DNA of 47,722 nt, taken from positions 1 to 47,722 of the forward strand of contig JALXAM010000053.1 in assembly GCA_026992075.1 (NCBI GenBank). The letters run 5' to 3'. The notes under the pieces were generated by a model. That model had not been told where the DNA came from and searched no databases. It saw nothing but the letters and a program-made list of their open reading frames with translations. Below, in pieces: positions 42,298 through 47,722 of this stretch (its first letter is position 1; every line of letters begins with the position of its first letter). A program made the position numbers and the translations under genes. This stretch comes from Sedimenticola sp. Lineage in GTDB: Bacteria; Pseudomonadota; Gammaproteobacteria; Chromatiales; Chromatiaceae.

Positions 42298-42828
42298 TCA
42301 GAGGCTTCCCGGCTTGCGTGACAGCAACACGTAGGCGGCGCCGGTGCCACCGTCCCAGCGGGGTGCAGAGCAGAAGGCGAGCACTTCGGGCCGCTGCGGC
42401 AGCCATTGGTTGACCCGCTGCTTGAGCACCGGCTGGCGGTCGGAGCCCCGTCCCTTGCCGTGAATGATGCGCACGCAGCGGCGGCGGGCCTTCAGGCTTT
42501 GGTCGAGAAAACGGCCCAGGGCGCGGCGGGCGTCGTCCACCCGCATGCCGTGCAGGTCCAGGGTGGCCTGGGGCTCGATGACGCCGCGCTGCAGGTCGCG
42601 GAAGAGGCGGTTCTGGATGCCCGGGCGGCGGAACTCCAGGAACTCGGGGGCTTCCAGCGCGGTATCGGCGAACTCGTCACCCGGCTGCTCCTCCTCGAAC
42701 CGCAGGGGGAGCGGCTTTCTGCGCGGTTTCCAGGGGGCGGCCCTGTCCTGCTGCAGGGGGCGCACGTCCTGCATGGCGGCACGGAACAGCGCCAGATCGT
42801 CGTTTTTGCTCTCGTCGCCGGAATCCAT
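42298..42828 (-). CDS. Smr-domain protein
   Basis: A 176-residue protein with a disordered charged N-terminus and a C-terminal Smr (small MutS-related) domain, with the LDLHGM and HGKGRGSD motifs of the nuclease-like fold (about 90-170). Smr domains cleave nucleic acids, in some proteins RNA on stalled ribosomes. I prefer the ATG at 42828 over an in-frame TTG two codons earlier. It is divergent from surE (48 bp), the usual arrangement in gammaproteobacteria. The E. coli counterpart is of the SmrA/SmrB group. Confidence 0.9.
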   Translation of the reverse strand: MDSGDESKNDDLALFRAAMQDVRPLQQDRAAPWKPRRKPLPLRFEEEQPGDEFADTALEAPEFLEFRRPGIQNRLFRDLQRGVIEPQATLDLHGMRVDDARRALGRFLDQSLKARRRCVRIIHGKGRGSDRQPVLKQRVNQWLPQRPEVLAFCSAPRWDGGTGAAYVLLSRKPGSL

Positions 42829-42876
42829 TGCCAAATTCTAGCCAATGAAGGGTGGCTTTTCAGTAGAATTCGGGCC

Positions 42877-43626
42877 ATGCGTATCCTCCTGAGCAACGAT
42901 GACGGCTACCAGGCCCCGGGCCTGAAAGCCCTGGCGGCGGCCCTGCGCTCCGTGGCGGAGGTGGTGGTGGTGGCACCCGACCGCGACCGCAGCGGTGCCA
43001 GCAACTCCCTCACCCTGGACGTGCCCATCCGCGCCCAGGAGATGGAGGATGGCACCATTCGCGTGGAGGGCACTCCCACCGATTGCGTTCACCTGGCCAT
43101 CACCGGCCTGCTGGAGGAGGAACCCGACATGGTGGTGGCCGGTATCAACGCCGGCGCCAACATGGGGGATGACGTGCTCTATTCCGGTACCGTGGCGGCG
43201 GCCACCGAGGGGCGTTTTCTCGGCTATCCGGCCATGGCCATCTCCATGGCCTCCCATTCACCGGCGCATCTGGAGACCGGCGCCCGGGTGGCCCGCAGGC
43301 TGGTGGAACGGCTGCAGCGTCAGCCACTGCCGGCCGATTCCATTCTCAACGTCAACGTTCCCGACCTGCCCTGGGAAGCGCTGCAGGGGTTTCGCGCCAC
43401 TCGCCTGGGTCACCGTCACAAGGCGGAGCCGGTGGTGAAGGCCACCGATCCGCGCGGCCGGCCCATCTACTGGGTGGGTCCTGCCGGCCCCGAGCAGGAT
43501 GCTGGCGAAGGCACCGATTTCCACGCGGTGCGCAACGGTTTCGTCTCCATCACCCCCATCCAGGTGGATCTCACCCGCCACGAGGCGGTGCCCAAGGTGG
43601 CCGAGTGGCTGGAGGTGACGGCATGA
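42877..43626 (+). CDS. surE: 5'/3'-nucleotidase SurE
   Basis: A 249-residue phosphatase that hydrolyses nucleoside monophosphates and exopolyphosphate and supports stationary-phase survival. [15 protein letters not shown] carries the metal-binding Asp8-Asp9, with SGASNSLT and [19 protein letters not shown] completing the active site. The ATG at 42877 is chosen because it starts the family N-terminus; a longer frame upstream would run through smr. Stop overlaps pcm by 4 bp. Confidence 0.97.
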   Translation: MRILLSNDDGYQAPGLKALAAALRSVAEVVVVAPDRDRSGASNSLTLDVPIRAQEMEDGTIRVEGTPTDCVHLAITGLLEEEPDMVVAGINAGANMGDDVLYSGTVAAATEGRFLGYPAMAISMASHSPAHLETGARVARRLVERLQRQPLPADSILNVNVPDLPWEALQGFRATRLGHRHKAEPVVKATDPRGRPIYWVGPAGPEQDAGEGTDFHAVRNGFVSITPIQVDLTRHEAVPKVAEWLEVTA

Positions 43627-44291
43627 ACCCGGACCTGGTACAGAGCGGCATCGGCATGACCTCCGAGCGCACCCGGGAGCGGCTGGTCAACAGCCTGCGC
43701 CGGGAGGGGATCCGCGACGAGCGGGTGCTGGAGGTGATGCGCACCATCCCGCGCCACCTCTTCATCGAAGAGGCCCTGGCCAGTCGCGCCTACGAAAACA
43801 CGGCGCTTCCCATAGGCCGGGGACAGACCATCTCCCAGCCCTATATCGTGGCGCGCATGACCGAGGCGCTGCTGGAGGGGCGCGAGCTGGACCGGGTGCT
43901 GGAGGTGGGCACCGGCTCCGGCTACCAGGCGGCGGTGCTCTCCCCCCTGGTGAGGCGGGTCTACACGGTGGAGCGCATTGCGTTGTTATTGGAACAGGCG
44001 CGGGTCCGTTTTCGGCAGCTGCGCTTGCGCAACATTCATCCGCGGCTGGCGGACGGCAGCATGGGCTTGCCTGAGTGTGGTCCCTACGATGGCATCATGG
44101 TCACCGCGGCGCCGGAGGGTATCCCCCGGCAGCTGGTGGAACAGCTCCGGCCCGGTGCCCGCATGGTGTTGCCGGTGGGGGGAAGAGACGGCCAGGCGCT
44201 GGTGCGGGTGACCCGGACGGCGCGGGGTTACGACACCGAGTTGCTGGAGCCGGTGAACTTCGTGCCCCTTCTAGGCGGGGTGGAGCCTTGA
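43623..44291 (+). CDS. pcm: Protein-L-isoaspartate O-methyltransferase
   Basis: A 222-residue repair enzyme that methylates isoaspartyl residues from protein ageing. The family motifs [19 protein letters not shown] and the SAM-binding [15 protein letters not shown] (about 92-107) are clear. The ATG at 43623 overlaps the surE stop (ATGA), favoured over an earlier in-frame ATG at 43605. Confidence 0.96.
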   Translation: MNPDLVQSGIGMTSERTRERLVNSLRREGIRDERVLEVMRTIPRHLFIEEALASRAYENTALPIGRGQTISQPYIVARMTEALLEGRELDRVLEVGTGSGYQAAVLSPLVRRVYTVERIALLLEQARVRFRQLRLRNIHPRLADGSMGLPECGPYDGIMVTAAPEGIPRQLVEQLRPGARMVLPVGGRDGQALVRVTRTARGYDTELLEPVNFVPLLGGVEP

Positions 44292-44875
44292 AAATCTTCT
44301 CCGCCCTCTATCAGCGCGCCATGACTTGGGCGCGTCATCCCAAGGCGCCTTGGTATCTGGGGATGCTGAGTTTTGCCGAATCTTCCTTTTTTCCGGTGCC
44401 TCCCGACGTGATGTTGGCGCCCATGAGCCTGGGGCAGCCGAAAAAGGCCTGGAAGTTCGCCCTGCTCACCACCCTGGCTTCGGTGGCGGGAGGCATTCTG
44501 GGCTACCTCATTGGCTGGCTCGCCTTCGACCTGGTCTCCGGCTGGCTGCAGCAGGCCGGTTATTACGACAAGTATCTGCTGGCACGGGAATGGTTCGATC
44601 GTTGGGGGTTCTGGGCCATCTTCGTGGCCGGCTTCTCGCCCATTCCCTACAAGGTGTTCACCATCACCGCAGGCGTCACCACCATGAGTTTCCTGCCGTT
44701 CGTGATGGCCTCTTTCATCGGCCGGGGAGCGCGTTTCTTCCTGGTGGCCGCGCTCATGGCCTGGGGTGGCCCGGCCATGGAGGCACGGCTGCATCGTTAC
44801 ATGGAATGGATCGGCTGGGGCGTGGTGATCCTGGTGGTTCTGGGTCTGTTGATCTATCGTGGTGGCATGTCGTAG
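44288..44875 (+). CDS. yqaA: YqaA-family VTT/DedA-like membrane protein
   Basis: A 195-residue inner-membrane protein with several helices, of the SNARE-associated/DedA (VTT) family. It has the typical phrases FAESSFFPVPPDVMLAPMSL and GFSPIPYKVFTITAGV, with re-entrant-loop prolines. DedA-like proteins are lipid scramblase or transporter candidates. The start is TTG at 44288 overlapping the pcm stop by 4 bp. It stands between pcm and nlpD, as in several pseudomonad-like genomes. Confidence 0.85.
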   Translation: MKIFSALYQRAMTWARHPKAPWYLGMLSFAESSFFPVPPDVMLAPMSLGQPKKAWKFALLTTLASVAGGILGYLIGWLAFDLVSGWLQQAGYYDKYLLAREWFDRWGFWAIFVAGFSPIPYKVFTITAGVTTMSFLPFVMASFIGRGARFFLVAALMAWGGPAMEARLHRYMEWIGWGVVILVVLGLLIYRGGMS

Positions 44876-44879
44876 AGGA

Positions 44880-45668
44880 ATGGCACACCCGGAGTGCGCA
44901 CGCGGAGTCGTGAGTCCATGGCAGCTGGTCGTGGTGTTGCTCCTCGCGGTGGCGCTGGCAGGGTGCAGCAGTCAGCCCAGCTACTCCCCTGCCCACTCTG
45001 GCAGGAGCAAGACAAAGAGCCCCCACAGCCGTATCACCGGTAGCTGGTACCGGGTGAAAAAGGGGGACAGCCTCTGGTCCATCTCCTGGCGCGCCGGTAT
45101 CGACTACCGCACCCTGGCCCGCTGGAACGGGCTGCGCAGCCCTTACACCATCTACCCGGGCCAGAAACTGCGGCTGACCCCGCCACCACGCTCCACCACC
45201 TCCAAACGGGCTCAGCGCACCAGGAAAGGGAGTGCTCGCAGCCAGACCAGTACCCGTAAGCCGAAAACCAGCGCCAGGAAATCCGTAGCTGGCCACCGCC
45301 TGCGCTGGACTTGGCCCATCCGCGGTACCCTGGTGTCACGTTTTTCCTATTCCGATCCGGACCGGGACGGCGTCGAGATCGCGGGCAAGCGGGGGCAGAA
45401 GGTGGTGGCCGCGGAGAGCGGTACCGTGGTCTACAGCGGTAGTGGACTCATCGGTTACGGCCAGCTTATCATCATCAAGCACAACAACGAGTTCCTCAGC
45501 GCCTATGGCCACAACAGCCGGCTCTTGGTGAAGGAGGGCCAAAAGGTGAAAAGGGGACAGCAGATCTCCAATCTGGGGACGGACAGCTCCGGGCGGGCGG
45601 TACTCCATTTCGAGATCCGCCGATATGGCAAACCGGTGGATCCGCTGCGCTACCTGCCCAAAGGGTGA
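44880..45668 (+). CDS. nlpD: NlpD-type LytM lipoprotein (amidase activator)
   Basis: An exported lipoprotein with lipobox LAGC (Cys29), a LysM domain (about 56-100, WYRVKKGDSLWSISWRAGID), a Lys/Arg/Ser/Thr-rich linker and a C-terminal M23-like domain (about 148-260). The M23 metal ligands are lost: the HxxxD position reads DGVEI and the HxH position VLHFE. It is thus a non-catalytic activator of AmiC-type amidases in cell separation, as in E. coli NlpD. Possible starts at 44880 or GTG 44910 differ only in the signal length. It precedes rpoS by 27 bp; rpoS promoters often lie within nlpD. Confidence 0.92.
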   Translation: MAHPECARGVVSPWQLVVVLLLAVALAGCSSQPSYSPAHSGRSKTKSPHSRITGSWYRVKKGDSLWSISWRAGIDYRTLARWNGLRSPYTIYPGQKLRLTPPPRSTTSKRAQRTRKGSARSQTSTRKPKTSARKSVAGHRLRWTWPIRGTLVSRFSYSDPDRDGVEIAGKRGQKVVAAESGTVVYSGSGLIGYGQLIIIKHNNEFLSAYGHNSRLLVKEGQKVKRGQQISNLGTDSSGRAVLHFEIRRYGKPVDPLRYLPKG

Positions 45669-45695
45669 AAACCCGAACCACGACGAGGAGGAGCC

Positions 45696-46592
45696 ATGAG
45701 CCAGGAGGAGGGCGAAGAAGACCGTATCAGCGAGGTGTCGTCACTGGCGCGCAAGGGCGAGTCCATGGACGCCACGCGCCTCTACCTGCGTGAGATCGGT
45801 GCCGCCCGGCTGCTCACCGCTGAAGAGGAGGTGGAGCTGGCCCGGCGCATCCGGGAGGGGGACGAGGCAGCCCGTGCGCGCATGATCGAGAGCAATCTGC
45901 GGCTGGTGGTGAAGATCGCCCGCCGTTACGTCAACCGTGGATTGGCGCTGCTGGACCTCATCGAGGAGGGCAACCTGGGGCTGATCCGGGCGGTGGAGAA
46001 GTTCGACCCTGACAAGGGGTTCCGTTTCTCCACCTACGCCACCTGGTGGATCCGCCAGACCATCGAGCGGGCGTTGATGAACCAGACCCGTACCATCCGC
46101 CTGCCCATCCACGTGGTCAAGGAGATCAACGTCTATCTGCGTGCGGCCCGCCGCCTCAGCCAGGAGCTGGACCACGAGCCCTCGGCGGAAGAGATCGCCG
46201 AGCTGTTGGATCGCCCGCTGGAAGAGGTGGAACGGATGCTGGGCTTCAACGAGCGGGTCACTTCGGTGGACTTGCCGCAGGGCAGGGAAGGGGACCGCCC
46301 ACGGCTGGACAGCATCGCCGACGAGCAGAACGCCGAGCCCACCGATCTCCTTCAGGCGGAGGAGATCCAGGCCCATCTGGAGGAGTGGCTGGGCCGGCTC
46401 AGCGAGAAGCAGCGTGAGGTGGTGGTGCGCCGTTTCGGTCTGCAAGGGTACGACAACTCCACCCTGGAACAGGTGGCGCGGGAACTTGGGGTGACCCGGG
46501 AGCGGGTGCGCCAGATCCAGATCGACGCTTTGCGTCGCCTGCGCATGGTACTGGAGCAGCAGGGCTTTTCCGTGGAGAACCTGTTCGGCTGA
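45696..46592 (+). CDS. rpoS: RNA polymerase sigma factor RpoS (sigma-S)
   Basis: A 298-residue sigma-70-family stationary-phase factor. Regions 1.2 ([11 protein letters not shown]), 2 ([19 protein letters not shown]), 3 ([20 protein letters not shown]) and 4 ([19 protein letters not shown]) are intact. The region before 1.2 is only about 24 residues, shorter than in E. coli (330 residues in all), so regulatory contacts there may differ. GAGGAGG stands just before the ATG. It ends the surE-pcm-yqaA-nlpD-rpoS block. Confidence 0.96.
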   Translation: MSQEEGEEDRISEVSSLARKGESMDATRLYLREIGAARLLTAEEEVELARRIREGDEAARARMIESNLRLVVKIARRYVNRGLALLDLIEEGNLGLIRAVEKFDPDKGFRFSTYATWWIRQTIERALMNQTRTIRLPIHVVKEINVYLRAARRLSQELDHEPSAEEIAELLDRPLEEVERMLGFNERVTSVDLPQGREGDRPRLDSIADEQNAEPTDLLQAEEIQAHLEEWLGRLSEKQREVVVRRFGLQGYDNSTLEQVARELGVTRERVRQIQIDALRRLRMVLEQQGFSVENLFG

Positions 46593-46694
46593 GACCTCCT
46601 GAATCACGGCGGGGTGGCAGTTGCTACCCCATGGAAATCAGGGAAGGGGTTCGGTTATGCTGACGCTCATCGAGCTTTCCGAGGTAACCGGACC

Positions 46695-46982
46695 ATGAGT
46701 GACGACAGCAGCAAGGAACGGGAGATCCTGATGGTGATGCGCAAGGTGCTGGCGCAGATCGTGAAGGACACCACCCCCGAGTTCAAGACCATGAAACATC
46801 CGCTCTCGCCCAGCACCATCAAGGACATCAAGCAGTGTTTCGCCCTCATCGCGGCACGCGAGCGGGAGTTGGCCGACGCCGCGGGCGCGGTGCGTGAACG
46901 TCCCTATTTCGCCGATGAGAAGCCAGCCGCGGAAGTGGTGCCCCTGCACAAGGTGGGTAAGCCCCGGAAGGAAGAGGAGTGA
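46695..46982 (+). CDS. Uncharacterised 95-residue protein
   Basis: A small soluble protein I do not recognise. It is rich in charged residues with predicted helices (KEREILMVMRKVLAQIVKDT, IKDIKQCFALIAARERELAD) and ends in a basic/acidic tail (KVGKPRKEEE). GAGG lies 10 bases before the ATG. It follows rpoS after a 102-bp gap and is followed by a strong terminator, so it may be a separate small transcript or the end of the rpoS operon. Composition and codon use look like a real gene. Confidence 0.7.
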   Translation: MSDDSSKEREILMVMRKVLAQIVKDTTPEFKTMKHPLSPSTIKDIKQCFALIAARERELADAAGAVRERPYFADEKPAAEVVPLHKVGKPRKEEE

Positions 46983-46995
46983 TACGCTGAAAAGA

Positions 46996-47032
46996 GGAAG
47001 GCCCCGGTTACGACCGGGGCCTTCCGCGTTTT
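46996..47032. terminator. Strong bidirectional terminator
   Basis: A perfect 13-bp stem, 46996-47008 against 47013-47025, with loop TACG. It is followed on the plus strand by GCGTTTT and on the minus strand by TCTTTT. It serves the 95-residue gene and the convergent parvulin gene. Confidence 0.9.
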
Positions 47033-47047
47033 GGGGCGGGAAAGAGA

Positions 47048-47722
47048 TCAGCCCTCGCCCTTCTCCTTGGGTGCTTCCTGGCCGGGAATCTCGATCTTCG
47101 CCTTCTTGCGCAGCTCCCCGATGTATTCCGCCAGTTTTTTCTGGCGTAGCTTGTTGGTGAGCTGTGCCTTCACCTCCTCCAGAGGAGGGGCCTTCTGTTG
47201 CCGGATATCCTCCACCTGGATCACGTGCCAGCCGAACTGGGTCTTCACCGGCTCCTTGGTGTATTCGCCCTTGCCAAGTCCGGCCATGGCATCGCCAAAA
47301 GGCTTCACCACCTGTTGGCGTTCGATCCAGCCCAGCTCACCGCCATTCTCCTTGCTGGCATCCAGTGAACGGGCCTTGGCCAGCTCGGCGAAATCGGCCT
47401 TCTTCTGTTCCAGCAGGCGGATGATCTCCTCCGCTTCTTCCTTCTTCTGCACCAGGATGTGACGCACCTTGTACTCGTTGAGGTTTGTTCCGGAGTACTG
47501 CTCCTTGTAGGCCGCCTCGATTTCCGCGTCGGTGACCGGGTGAGTGGAGAGGTAATGGCTCATCTCCGCCTCCGCCAGCACCTGCATGCGGGCCATGTTG
47601 AGCGCTGCTCGCACGTTGGCCTTCTTCTCCAGGCCGTTCTTCTCCCCCTGTTGGGCGAGAATCAGGGTATTGATCAACTGATTGAGCAACTGGATCTGGG
47701 CCTCACGGGTGTTGGCCGGGGC
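47048..47722 (-). CDS. Parvulin-type peptidyl-prolyl isomerase, 5' end beyond window
   Basis: 224 codons are visible, and the frame continues open past the right edge with APANTREAQIQ, so the start is missing. An N-terminal chaperone-like helical region (NTREAQIQLLNQLINTLILA) is followed by a PpiC/SurA-type rotamase domain (YKVRHILVQ, LGWIERQQVV, FGWHVIQVED). The C-terminal tail is Lys/Glu-rich. It probably is a periplasmic folding factor, but the signal peptide cannot be seen. It converges with the 95-residue gene at the shared terminator. Confidence 0.88.
   Translation of the reverse strand, partial: APANTREAQIQLLNQLINTLILAQQGEKNGLEKKANVRAALNMARMQVLAEAEMSHYLSTHPVTDAEIEAAYKEQYSGTNLNEYKVRHILVQKKEEAEEIIRLLEQKKADFAELAKARSLDASKENGGELGWIERQQVVKPFGDAMAGLGKGEYTKEPVKTQFGWHVIQVEDIRQQKAPPLEEVKAQLTNKLRQKKLAEYIGELRKKAKIEIPGQEAPKEKGEG

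Noticed and set aside
46611-46630. Hairpin GGGGTGGC/GCTACCCC after rpoS
   Set aside because: The stem includes a G-U pair and no U-run follows, so a terminator is not supported.

Overview
The window is about 47.7 kb of GC-rich chromosome from a gammaproteobacterium. It is almost entirely protein-coding, with short intergenic gaps and many 4-8 bp overlaps between adjacent genes. Gene order matches conserved gammaproteobacterial blocks: rlmN-pilF-rodZ-hisS-yfgM-bamB-der, yajC-secD-secF, pyrG-kdsA-eno-ftsB-ispD, ispF-truD-surE-pcm-yqaA-nlpD-rpoS. A complete cbb3 oxidase locus with its maturation genes, two FNR-type regulators, a sulfide:quinone-oxidoreductase-like flavoprotein and a secreted Gly/Pro/Arg repeat protein that could be a sulfur globule protein suggest a microaerobic or facultative sulfur oxidiser of the Chromatiales type. 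That assignment is inference; no rRNA, tRNA or species marker is visible.

Layout. 1-7.2 kb: the tail of a small zinc-ribbon membrane protein, sthA on the minus strand, a two-gene RND efflux operon, and an M50 membrane protease with CBS domains. 7.2-14.6 kb: the rlmN-to-der block, lacking the ispG that usually sits between rodZ and hisS. 14.6-17.9 kb: yajC-secDF. 17.9-22.3 kb: a palindromic composite repeat, a lone HerA-type ATPase, and an operon of an SQR-like flavoprotein with two uncharacterised membrane proteins. 22.3-32.3 kb (minus strand): fnr and a degenerate fnr paralogue, ccoNOQP, a 38-residue membrane peptide, then ccoGHIS. 32.4-33.3 kb: the low-complexity secreted repeat protein. 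33.7-46.6 kb: housekeeping genes for CTP, KDO, glycolysis, isoprenoids, tRNA modification, protein and nucleotide repair and sigma-S, interrupted by minus-strand genes (a Gly/Ala-rich stress-type membrane protein, tatD, smr). 46.7-47.7 kb: a 95-residue conserved-looking protein, a strong terminator and the start-less part of a parvulin isomerase.

How the parts connect. FNR-type boxes lie upstream of fnr, ccoN and ccoG, so the cbb3 structural operon, its assembly operon and the regulator itself probably form one oxygen-controlled circuit. The SQR-like operon runs convergently towards the assembly genes and could feed electrons into the same respiratory chain.

Unexplained structure. Six pairs of REP-like palindromes from two families sit in the gaps between 17.9 and 42.3 kb. 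Two of the pairs enclose a longer nested palindrome whose 27-28 bp arms differ between copies yet stay complementary within each copy. The variable-arm elements, the secreted repeat protein, the SQR-like operon and the cysteine-deficient FNR paralogue are the most promising leads.
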